NCBI GenBank assembly: GCA_965202895.1
Contig: OZ241901.1
Coordinates: 3,658,001 to 3,722,000 of the forward strand
Length of the DNA: 64,000 nucleotides
From: JAJDXW01 sp965202895
GTDB taxonomy: Bacteria > Pseudomonadota > Gammaproteobacteria > HK1
Direction of reading: 5' to 3'
In this document: positions 27,843 to 35,026 of the stretch, one piece after another
How the letters are laid out: each line of letters starts with the position of its first letter
Numbering within the stretch: the first letter of the stretch is position 1
The notes under the pieces: generated by a model
What the model was told of the DNA's origin: nothing
The model's database searches: none
What the model saw: only the letters and a program-made list of their open reading frames with translations
Made by a program: the position numbers and the translations under genes

Positions 27843-28247
27843 GTGAACGTGGTCGTCGATACGAACATCCTGGCCTACTACTGGCTTCCGGGCGCCCGCA
27901 CGGAGGAAGCCGTGGCATTGCGAAGATCGACGGACCACTGGTACGTGCCGAAGCTCTGGAGGTCCGAATTCCGCAACATCCTTGCGGGGTTCCTGCGCCG
28001 GAAGGTCATGGGTCCGGACGCGGCGAAGGCCTTGGTCCGGGCTGCGGAAGCCGAGCTGGTCGACTTCGAGTGCGAGATTGATTCGGTCGCGGTCATGGAA
28101 CTCGTCTCCGAGTCCGGCTGCTCCGCCTACGACTGTGAGTTCGTCGCCTTGGCCAGATCGATGGGCATCTCTCTGGTCACCGAAGACAAGAGGATCCGGC
28201 ACGATTTTCCCGGCATCGCGGTCGGGATGGCTGCACTGATTGCTTGA
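27843..28247 (+). CDS. vapC: VapC-type PIN-domain toxin
   Basis: A PIN-domain ribonuclease of 134 residues. The acidic metal-binding residues are in place: VVDTNILAYYW (Asp6), an internal Glu in LWRSEFRNIL, SAYDCEFVALA, and LVTEDKRIRHDF. The start is GTG, and the gene follows the antitoxin by 3 bp. The toxin is full length, so this pair appears intact, unlike the other toxin genes in the island. It is expected to cleave tRNA or rRNA when released from the antitoxin; its target cannot be read from sequence. Confidence 0.88.
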   Translation: MNVVVDTNILAYYWLPGARTEEAVALRRSTDHWYVPKLWRSEFRNILAGFLRRKVMGPDAAKALVRAAEAELVDFECEIDSVAVMELVSESGCSAYDCEFVALARSMGISLVTEDKRIRHDFPGIAVGMAALIA

Positions 28248-28624
28248 CGGAGGGCAATTCGCGGCTTGCCGGGCCGTGGGAAAGCCTGCGCTATGGCGGC
28301 TGCTTGCCGGACGAACGGAAGCGGACCGATTGGAACGTCTCGTTTTTTCTCAGACTGCATCCCGTTCCCCCTCTGGCGCAGCGGGCACGGCAGGGTCGAG
28401 ATCGGCACGGAGGAGGATGGCGGCGTCGGGTACTACGTCAGCCATACCCCGAGCGAGGAGAGAAGGGAAGGAAACTTCCAGGAGCACGGCAGAGAAGAGC
28501 TCGGCCGGGTCATGTCATGGCTGGACGAGGCGCCCGAGGAGATCCATGAGGGGAGGCGGTGGCCGCCCGCTACTCCTCGGTGCGGCCCGTCGCGGTGGAG
28601 CAGGCGGTGCGGGAACAGCGAGCC
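28248..28624. other. 377-bp stretch with no assignable gene
   Basis: One plus-strand frame across 28370-28560 has protein-like composition (HGRVEIGTEEDGGVGYYVS, EELGRVMSWLDEAPEEIHEG), as if it were the tail of a lost gene, but I see no start and no family. The right end merges into the repeated antitoxin cassette. Confidence 0.3.
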
Positions 28625-28955
28625 GAGCCGGGCGGGTCGGGCGGCGGCTCGGCACGCTGACGCGAGGTTCGTGTCACACCATGTTCATGGCGGGCCGACC
28701 CGGAGAGCCGGATGAAGAACGTCACCATCACGCTGCCCGACGATCTCGCCCGGTGGCTGCGGGTTCGGGCGGCGGAGGACGACCGCAGCGTGTCCCGATG
28801 GATCGCCGATCTCCCGGCGGGGATGCGCCGGGGGGGAAGACACGTATGAGACCGTCATGAAGCAGGCGCTGGCGATCAAGCCGTGGAAGATGGAGTGGGT
28901 CGACGGCCGCAGGCCGGCCCGGGACGAGCTGCATGACCGCGCCGGTTTTCGCTGA
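28625..28955 (+). repeat. Antitoxin cassette, copy 1 of 3
   Basis: A segment of about 330 bp comprising a conserved leader (gagccgggcgggtcgg ... ttcgtgtcacac) and a small antitoxin gene, repeated at 33145-33478 and 33500-33807. All three copies are in the same orientation. Copies 1 and 2 end at the start codon region of a toxin gene. Together they bracket the Gabija genes. Confidence 0.85.
28712..28955 (+). pseudogene. Frameshifted ribbon-helix-helix antitoxin (cassette copy 1)
   Basis: The gene begins MKNVTITLPDDLARWLRV, the same protein as at 33565. A run of seven G (about 28830-28836) has one base more than frame allows, so the frame ends after 45 residues at 28849. Removing one G restores the frame to the end at 28955 (VKQ...DELHDRAGF). 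The other two copies lack this G run. It may be a real inactivating mutation, a slippage switch, or a base-calling error. Confidence 0.75.
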
Positions 28956-29140
28956 CACCAACGTCATCGTCTACCGGTTCGACACTGCGGATCCCCGGAA
29001 GCAGTCGCGGGCCGCCGACTGGTTCACACTCTTCTGGAACCGTCGCTCCGGGCGCGTGAGCTTCCAGGTGTTGCCGGATGCGTGCGCGGCACTGACGCGG
29101 AAGCGGAAACCGGCGTTCGCGTCGGGAAGGCGCATGGCGC
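28933..29140 (+). pseudogene. Truncated PIN-domain toxin
   Basis: The gene starts with ATG 28933 inside the end of the antitoxin. MTAPVFADTNVIVYRFDTAD and WFTLFWNRRSGRVSFQVL are the N-terminal half of a VapC-type PIN domain (first metal Asp present). After about residue 68 the homology stops at a junction near 29140 with a methylase fragment in another frame, so the second half, including the other metal ligands, is gone. The frame itself continues to 29256 without meaning. Confidence 0.7.
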
Positions 29141-29143
29141 GCG

Positions 29144-29236
29144 CACGCCGAGGGTGCTGGACCTGTTCGCGAACGGAAGCGCGATTCCGTTGGAAGCCGC
29201 ACGCCTCGGTTGCGAGACCCGAACCCTCGACGCGTC
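29144..29236 (+). pseudogene. Decayed fragment of a DUF1156 methylase gene
   Basis: Translated in the right frame this reads PRVLDLFANGSAIPLEAARL then GCETRTLDA, matching APKVLDLFAGGGAIPLEAAR and GCESHALDY in the intact methylase at 35027. Nucleotide identity is roughly 78% by eye over ~90 bp. Two glycines of the S-adenosylmethionine motif have changed (GGG to NGS). This is an old leftover of the methylase gene immediately left of Gabija, while the intact gene is to the right. Confidence 0.75.
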
Positions 29237-29281
29237 GAGCCGGACGCCTCGAATGAACGAAGGAAGCGGGGGCCAAGCCGG

Positions 29282-31195
29282 ATGCGCGTGAGCCGGATCG
29301 AGATCCGCAACTTCCGCTCGATACGGCATCTCGTCGTCGATCTGGGCGAAACCACGGTGTTCGTGGGTCCGAACAACGCCGGGAAGACCGCGATCCTGGA
29401 TGCGCTGCGCATCGCCCTCACGCGGCGCTGGGGGCAGCGCGGGACCGGGTTCACGGAGTACGACGTTCACCTCGCCGGCGATGACGACGACCCGAAGGCG
29501 TCCCCCGGCATCAGCATCGAAATCCATGCGCAGGAATCCGAACCGGAAGAATGGCCCGCCGGCGTCGCGGAGGATCTCGACCAGATCGTACAGCTCGAGC
29601 TGCACACCGGCCTTCGCTCCATCGCTCTGCGAACGCGGTGCGCTTGGAGCGAGGAGAGCGGCGCCTTCGAGCCGACCTGGGAGTTCCTCAACGCGGCGCG
29701 TGACCCGCTGGCCGGCCGGGGCGCCCGCCGCGTCAACCTCGAGCGTTTCTGGCGCTACCTGCCGGTGTTCTACCTGGGCGCCCTGCGGGATGTGGGCGAC
29801 GAGTTCTCTCCGCGCTTGCAGTTCTGGGGACGGCTGCTCAAGGCGCTGGAGATTCCGGCCGGCCTGGAATCGCGGGCGCTGCGGGTGCTCGATCTGCTCA
29901 ACCGCCGCCTGCTGAAGGCCGACCCGCGCCTGCACGAAATTGCCGAGACGTTGTCCGGCGCCACTCGAATCGCCGCGCGTGACCGGGAAGGCGGGCTGGA
30001 TTTGCGCATGGTCCCGCTCAAGATGTGGGACCTGCTCTCCCAAGCGGAGATCATCCTGCGCAACGAGCCGGATTCGCCGTGGCTGCCGCTCCTGCGCCAG
30101 GGCCAGGGCATCCAGAGCCTCTCGATGATCTTCCTGTTCCAGGCTTTCGTCGATCATCTCGTGTGCGAGCTGTACGAACCGGACAGCGAGCCGGTGCTCG
30201 CCTTGGAGGAACCGGAAACGCACCTGCATCCACAGGCGGCCCGCACCCTGTGGACCCACGTGCGAGCGCTGCCCGGCCAGAAGATCGTCACCACCCACTC
30301 GCCGTACTTCGTCCAGCACGTGCCGTTCCGGGACCTGCGTCTGGTACGCCTGACGAGAGAAGGGACGCAGGTGAAGTCGCTGCCCGCGACCTTCTCTGCT
30401 TCCGTTCCCGTTCTCGATGGCCTCGATGCCGTGGTGAGCCGATCCGCCGGCCGGCTGAAGTACGAGCGCGCGTCGGAGACCCTGACCGTCGCCGGGGCGC
30501 TCGATCAAAGGACCTTTCGCGATCTGCTCACATGCTGCGGCCGGCACGAACGACGAGCCGAGCTTCAAAGCGCCTTGAGGGATCTGCGGGATCGGTCCTC
30601 CCTCTACATCGACGATGACGAGCTTCAGTCGCTGGAGACCTGCGCCCGGCGGATGCGCGGAGAGATCTTCTTCGCCGAGCGCTGGCTGATCGTCGAGGGG
30701 CAGGCGGATTATCTGGTCATGCACGCGGTGGCGCGGGCGATGGATTACGATCTGGAGGAACACGGCGTGTCCGTGATCGACGCCCAGAACAACGGCAATC
30801 CGGCCACGTTCGCGGCGCTTGCACGAGCGCTCGACATCCCTTGGCTCGCCGTATTCGACGGAGACGAGGCAGGAAGGGGCTACGTGCAGGCCATCGCCAA
30901 GCGCGGATTCAGCGATGAGGAGCGGGCGAAACGCTGTCGAACCCATCGCGCCGGCGATCTGGAGGCCCAGCTCGTGGCCGATGGACTCGGCCCGGAGTTG
31001 CGCGAAATCCTGGCTGAGTTGGGCGTCGCCGATGTGCAGGCACTCGGGGATGAAGGGCTACTGGAGCGGCTGAGAGCCGACAAGACGGGCTTTGCCGCGG
31101 TGCTCGCCGCTCGGATTCGCGCCGTCCCCGACTTGGCGCAACGCGCACCGGCAGCTTTCCGAACCGCAATCAACGAGCTGCGGGGGCTCGCATGA
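29282..31195 (+). CDS. gajA: Gabija GajA: OLD-family ATPase-TOPRIM endonuclease
   Basis: A protein of 637 residues. The ABC-type ATPase half has IRNFRSI, Walker A GPNNAGKT (29-36), a GQGIQSLSMIFLFQ signature region and Walker B PVLALEEPETHLHP, followed by TTHSPYFVQHVP. The C-terminal TOPRIM nuclease has LIVEGQADYLVM and VFDGDEAGRGYV. This is the architecture of OLD-family proteins and of GajA, which nicks DNA when nucleotide levels fall and works with GajB. The next gene is a UvrD helicase with a 4-bp overlap, completing a Gabija pair. The ATG at 29282 is the first that keeps the conserved MRVSRIEIRNFRS start. Confidence 0.9.
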   Translation: MRVSRIEIRNFRSIRHLVVDLGETTVFVGPNNAGKTAILDALRIALTRRWGQRGTGFTEYDVHLAGDDDDPKASPGISIEIHAQESEPEEWPAGVAEDLDQIVQLELHTGLRSIALRTRCAWSEESGAFEPTWEFLNAARDPLAGRGARRVNLERFWRYLPVFYLGALRDVGDEFSPRLQFWGRLLKALEIPAGLESRALRVLDLLNRRLLKADPRLHEIAETLSGATRIAARDREGGLDLRMVPLKMWDLLSQAEIILRNEPDSPWLPLLRQGQGIQSLSMIFLFQAFVDHLVCELYEPDSEPVLALEEPETHLHPQAARTLWTHVRALPGQKIVTTHSPYFVQHVPFRDLRLVRLTREGTQVKSLPATFSASVPVLDGLDAVVSRSAGRLKYERASETLTVAGALDQRTFRDLLTCCGRHERRAELQSALRDLRDRSSLYIDDDELQSLETCARRMRGEIFFAERWLIVEGQADYLVMHAVARAMDYDLEEHGVSVIDAQNNGNPATFAALARALDIPWLAVFDGDEAGRGYVQAIAKRGFSDEERAKRCRTHRAGDLEAQLVADGLGPELREILAELGVADVQALGDEGLLERLRADKTGFAAVLAARIRAVPDLAQRAPAAFRTAINELRGLA

Positions 31196-33183
31196 TGAAC
31201 AGCCCACTGGCCTCGTCTCTCGCCGAGCTGACCGACGTGCAGCGACAGGCCGTCGGTTGGGAAGATGGTCCGCTGCTCGTGCTGGCCGGACCCGGCTCCG
31301 GCAAGACCCGGGTGCTCACGTGCCGGATCGCCCGCCTGCTGGATTCGTCCCCGGATCGGCGCTTCCGCATCCTCGCCCTGACGTTCACCAACAAGGCGGC
31401 GAACGAGATGGCGGCCCGCGTCGCCGCCCTCGTGCCGGGGCTGGAAGGACGCGCCAACATCGGAACCTTCCATGCCTTCTGTACGCAGGTCCTCCGGCAG
31501 CACGGCGTGCATTTGGGAATCAAGCCCGACTTCGCGATCTACTCGCAAGACAAGGATCGACAGGCGGTGCTGGAAGACGCGCTCGGCCGCGGTCCCGGGC
31601 AGGATTGGCGCCACGAGAACCTTCGACTCCTGCCCCTGATCGATCATCTCAAGACCCGGCTCGTGGAGCCCGAATCGGCGGAAGGGCATATCGGGGCGAT
31701 GAACGGCCCGGCCGCCGAAGACCCCGGCCGCGTTGCCCGGGCCTACCGCCTCTACGAGGAGGAGCTTCGGCGCATCAACGCACTCGACTTCAACTCGCTC
31801 ATCCTGGATGCGTACCGGTTGTTCGCCTACCCGGCCATGGCCCGCCAATATCGAAGGGCCTACCGGTACTGGCTGATCGACGAATTTCAGGACACCAACG
31901 GCGCCCAATACGCGCTGCTGCGGCGAATGGCCGGTCAGGATTTCCGCGAGATCTTCGCCGTCGCCGACGATGATCAGACGATCTTCGAGTGGAACGGGGC
32001 GAACGTTGGCAGAATCAGGGAACTGGTGAAGGACTTCTCCTGTGACGTGGTGCAACTGCCCACGAACTTCCGCTGCCCGCCGCCCATCGTCGAGGCCGCG
32101 AACCGCCTCGTCGTGTACAACGCCCGCCGCGCCGCGTCGAAGCAACCCGCCAAGCCGGCCCCGGCGCCGGGCAGCTTCCCGCCCTCGGACGAAGGGCAGA
32201 TTCAGTGCCGCGAGTTCGACACGGACGGGGAGGAGACCGTCGGCATTGCGGAGGAGATCGCGCGCTTGGATACCGCGGCCCGCGGCCAGACCGCGGTGCT
32301 GGCCAGAAACCGGTTCCTCCTGGAAAAGATGCGCGAAGCCCTGATGGAGAAGGGTGTTCCCGCGGTGGTCGCGATGCGCCGCGACGACTTCGTGTCTCCG
32401 CAGATGCGCTGGCTCGTCGCCTGCCTGAAGCAGATCGACCGGCCGCTGGACCGGCGCAACATGGCCGTGCTGGTCGAGGCGTTCGGCAGGTTCGCGCCTT
32501 CGCCGCTGGACTTGGACGAGCTCGCGTCGCGGTCGGAGTCCGGTGGGCTCACCTGCCTCAAGGTGTGGACGGATGCGGTGCGCGAGGCCGGGATGCCGCG
32601 CCCTGTCGCCGAAGTGGTTGACGCGATCGCCGACCTCTCCGCCGGAACTCTCAAGCTCACCGAGGGGATCGGACGAATCCTCGATTGCTTCAACGGCAAC
32701 GAACCGAACGACGACCTCAAGGACGACCTGAACGCATGGCGAAGGATCCAGCGTGAGATCAGGGACGTGCAGGGCCTCGGCACTTTGGACCGATTTCTTC
32801 AGGAGCTGCAGCTACGCTCCAAGGAACCGGCGCCCGCACCGGGGACCGTGTCGCTGACCACCATCCACGGCGCCAAGGGCCTGGAATTCGAGACGGTGTA
32901 CCTGATCGGCATGGCAGAGGATATCCTGCCGTCTTGGCACAGCTTGAAGAAGGGCAACGGCAGCGCCGCGCTGGAAGAGGAGCGCCGGGGGTGCTTCGTG
33001 GCCGTCACCCGCGCCGGGAAGCGTCTGATCCTGTCGTGGGCTCGGCACTACCGGGAATGGCCGAAGAAGCCTTCGCGATTCCTCGAGGAGATGGGCTGCT
33101 TGGGCGACCGCGGGGCCGGCGTGGCAGCGCGGGAACCGCGGGACGAGCCGGGCGGGTCGGGCGGCGGCTCGGCGGCGCGCTGA
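31192..33183 (+). CDS. gajB: Gabija GajB: UvrD-like superfamily 1 helicase
   Basis: A protein of 663 residues with the superfamily 1A motifs: GPGSGKTRVL, LTFTNKAANEMAARV, GTFHAFC, YWLIDEFQDTNGAQY, ADDDQTIFEWNGA, LPTNFRCP, TTIHGAKGLEFETVYLIG and VAVTRAGKRLIL. GajB senses or removes the DNA ends produced by GajA and activates killing or degradation. Its ATG overlaps the gajA stop (ATGA). The last ~25 residues (EPGGSGGGSAAR) run into the repeated antitoxin leader. The natural C-terminus has therefore probably been replaced or extended by that repeat. Confidence 0.9.
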   Translation: MMNSPLASSLAELTDVQRQAVGWEDGPLLVLAGPGSGKTRVLTCRIARLLDSSPDRRFRILALTFTNKAANEMAARVAALVPGLEGRANIGTFHAFCTQVLRQHGVHLGIKPDFAIYSQDKDRQAVLEDALGRGPGQDWRHENLRLLPLIDHLKTRLVEPESAEGHIGAMNGPAAEDPGRVARAYRLYEEELRRINALDFNSLILDAYRLFAYPAMARQYRRAYRYWLIDEFQDTNGAQYALLRRMAGQDFREIFAVADDDQTIFEWNGANVGRIRELVKDFSCDVVQLPTNFRCPPPIVEAANRLVVYNARRAASKQPAKPAPAPGSFPPSDEGQIQCREFDTDGEETVGIAEEIARLDTAARGQTAVLARNRFLLEKMREALMEKGVPAVVAMRRDDFVSPQMRWLVACLKQIDRPLDRRNMAVLVEAFGRFAPSPLDLDELASRSESGGLTCLKVWTDAVREAGMPRPVAEVVDAIADLSAGTLKLTEGIGRILDCFNGNEPNDDLKDDLNAWRRIQREIRDVQGLGTLDRFLQELQLRSKEPAPAPGTVSLTTIHGAKGLEFETVYLIGMAEDILPSWHSLKKGNGSAALEEERRGCFVAVTRAGKRLILSWARHYREWPKKPSRFLEEMGCLGDRGAGVAAREPRDEPGGSGGGSAAR

Positions 33184-33478
33184 CGCAGGGTTCGTGTCAC
33201 ACTGTGTTCATGGCGGGGCGGCTTGGAGAGCCGAGTTGAAGAACGTCACCATCACGCTGCCCGACGACCTCGCCCGGTGGGTGCGGGTCCGGGCGGCGGA
33301 GGACGGCCACAGCGTGTCCCGGTGGGTCGCCGACCTCTTGGCCGGGATGCGCCGCGGGGAAGATGAGCACGAGGTCGCGATGAGGGAGTTTCTGGCCGTG
33401 AAGCCCCGCCGGATGGAGTGGGTCGACGGCCGCAGGCCGACCCGGGAGGAGCTGCATGACCGCGCCGGTTTCGCTGAC
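33145..33478 (+). repeat. Antitoxin cassette, copy 2 of 3
   Basis: This copy starts inside the 3' end of gajB and ends just into a toxin start codon. It is the same segment as 28625-28955 and 33500-33807. Copies 2 and 3 are almost adjacent, separated by about 20 bp. Confidence 0.85.
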
Positions 33479-33568
33479 GCCAAGCCGTCCACGGACCCCG
33501 GCGGCGCGCTGACGCAGGATTCGTGTCACACTGTGTTCATGGCGGGCCGACTTGGAGAGCCGAGTTGA
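33236..33568 (+). CDS. Ribbon-helix-helix antitoxin with abnormal C-terminal extension
   Basis: The likely start is TTG at 33236 (LKNVTITLPDDLARWVRV), aligned with the ATG of copy 1. The first ~76 residues match copy 3, with RRGEDEHEVAMREFLAVKP and WVDGRRPTREELHDRAGF. The normal stop is lost because the toxin start region is deleted, so the frame reads into the leader of copy 3 and ends at 33568. The toxin frame starting at 33456 has only 18 residues (MTAPVSLTPSRP...), so no toxin is made. It is an orphan antitoxin. Confidence 0.6.
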   Translation: MKNVTITLPDDLARWVRVRAAEDGHSVSRWVADLLAGMRRGEDEHEVAMREFLAVKPRRMEWVDGRRPTREELHDRAGFADAKPSTDPGGALTQDSCHTVFMAGRLGEPS

Positions 33569-33807
33569 AGAACGTCACCATCACGCTGCCGGACGATCTC
33601 GCCCGGTGGCTGCGGGTCCGGGGGGCGGAGGACGACCGCAGCGTGTCCCGGTGGATCGCCGATCTCCTGGCGGGGGTGCGTCGCGGGGAAGATACGTACG
33701 ATGTCGCCATGAAGCGGTACTTGGCGATGAAGCCGCACAGGATCGACTGGCCGGACGGCCGCAGACCGACACGCGAGGAACTGCATGGGCGCTCCGGTTT
33801 GCGTTGA
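33500..33807 (+). repeat. Antitoxin cassette, copy 3 of 3
   Basis: This is the third copy of the leader plus antitoxin segment, nearly identical to copy 1 over most of its length. Immediately after it the GC content drops sharply, marking a junction. Confidence 0.85.
33565..33807 (+). CDS. Ribbon-helix-helix antitoxin, orphan copy
   Basis: An 80-residue protein from TTG 33565: LKNVTITLPDDLARWLRVRG, EDDRSVSRWIADLLAGV, then RRGEDTYDVAMKRYLAMKP and PTREELHGRSGLR. It is an Arc-type DNA-binding N-terminus followed by a toxin-binding tail. The toxin that should overlap its end starts at ATG 33785 but shows only MGAPVCVDAS of a PIN domain before unrelated low-GC sequence. The antitoxin may still repress the shared promoter or protect against related toxins. 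Confidence 0.7.
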   Translation: MKNVTITLPDDLARWLRVRGAEDDRSVSRWIADLLAGVRRGEDTYDVAMKRYLAMKPHRIDWPDGRRPTREELHGRSGLR

Positions 33808-33824
33808 TGCCTCGGAAATAGACA

Positions 33825-34711
33825 ATGAATCAAAAGAAGAAAATGGCGTCGGCCCTTGGTGCTTTCACGAATGCTCGTGGCAGGCCTTCCGTATTCCTGT
33901 TTCTTGCCGGGTCGCTAAAACCCGGGCACGTGATTCAGTTACGTTCGGTGCTTGGTGATCACACATTCGAAGAGTGGATCTCGTGATCGATTCGCATGGA
34001 GGCAACATCCATGCAGCCTACCAGGTGATTGAGCTCTTGCGTCTGCACACAGAGCGTATCCACGCCTGCGTCCCGCTCTACGCGAAGAGCGCCGCGACCC
34101 TTCTATGCTTGGGCGCGGAGGAAATCGTTGTAGACGATCTTGCTCAACTGGGTCCGCTGGATACCCAGATATATGAGGAAAAGAAAGGAGGTAAGGGAGA
34201 ATTTACTTCGGCCTTGAGTCCGTTCAAGACACTTGAACAGCTTCAAACATTTTCGCTTGAAACACTCGATATAGCCATGAAGACGATCGTCGTACGCTCT
34301 GGCATGGGTTTGGATGAGTGTCTGAAACATGCAATCGAGTTCGTTCGCAGCACAACGGGTTCTCTGTTCACACAGCTCGATCCGGAGAAATTCGGCGAGT
34401 ATAGTCGCGCACTTGCAGTCGGCACGGAGTATGGAAGCCGCCTGCTTCGTCGATTCACTTCCTGGGACGATGAGAAGCGCATGGAGATTTTGGAGAAATT
34501 GGTACATGGTTATCCATCTCATGAATACATTATCGACTACCATGAACTTGAAGAGATGGGTTTCAATGTGAGACTGTTCGTCGATTCAGAGCGTGCGGCA
34601 GTACAAGAGCTTTTCAATATTCTTCCGGTTGATCAGACGATGATCGATCTGGTTCTACCTGAAGAAGTACGGAATCGGCAGGCAGATAACACAGGGAGCG
34701 AAGCATCATGA
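33825..34711 (+). pseudogene. Frameshifted serine dehydrogenase-type (ClpP-fold) proteinase
   Basis: The first part (ATG 33825: MNQKKKMASALGAFTNARGR, ending FEEW at 33977) and the second part (DLVIDSHGGNIHAAYQVIEL onward to 34711) are in different frames. One missing base near 33974 would restore EELDLVIDSHGG. Joined, the ~295-residue protein matches SDH-type proteinases: an SHGG oxyanion motif and YAKSAATLLCLGAEEIVVDD with the likely catalytic Ser, then QLGPLDTQI. Such ClpP/SppA-fold proteins recur in defence islands with unclear roles. Base composition is far more AT-rich than the rest of the window, indicating separate acquisition. If the base is a sequencing error, the gene is intact. Confidence 0.75.
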
Positions 34712-34935
34712 ATCATGAAAATCCACGTTGGGGAATGCGTGAGCTTGGCCAGCGAACCGAAGGGCGTTCGTCCTTGAGAAGTCTGATCAATGCTCAATTG
34801 CCGGATACTCGAATTTTCGTCGGTCGTCTGTATCGTGAGTTTACGGCGTCTGGCCGTTGCATGCACACGAATCGACTTTTCCGAAATAAGGATGATATGC
34901 CTTGGTTCATGGTAGATCATGATAAAAATTCTTGA
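34708..34935 (+). CDS. Hypothetical protein downstream of the SDH-type proteinase
   Basis: A protein of 75 residues whose ATG overlaps the proteinase stop (ATGA), so the two probably form an operon. It reads MNHENPRWGMRELGQRTEGR, RDxRIFVGRLYREFTASGRC-like central strands and WFMVDHDKNS. No family is recognised. Low GC content is shared with the proteinase, so both likely arrived together. Confidence 0.6.
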   Translation: MNHENPRWGMRELGQRTEGRSSLRSLINAQLPDTRIFVGRLYREFTASGRCMHTNRLFRNKDDMPWFMVDHDKNS

Positions 34936-35026
34936 GCAGACCGGATCTTCACGCCATGTCGCCAGCGCAGACTTGATTCCATCAAGTGACGTGATCTGCG
35001 GAAAGTATCGAACATAGTCCGATGCC

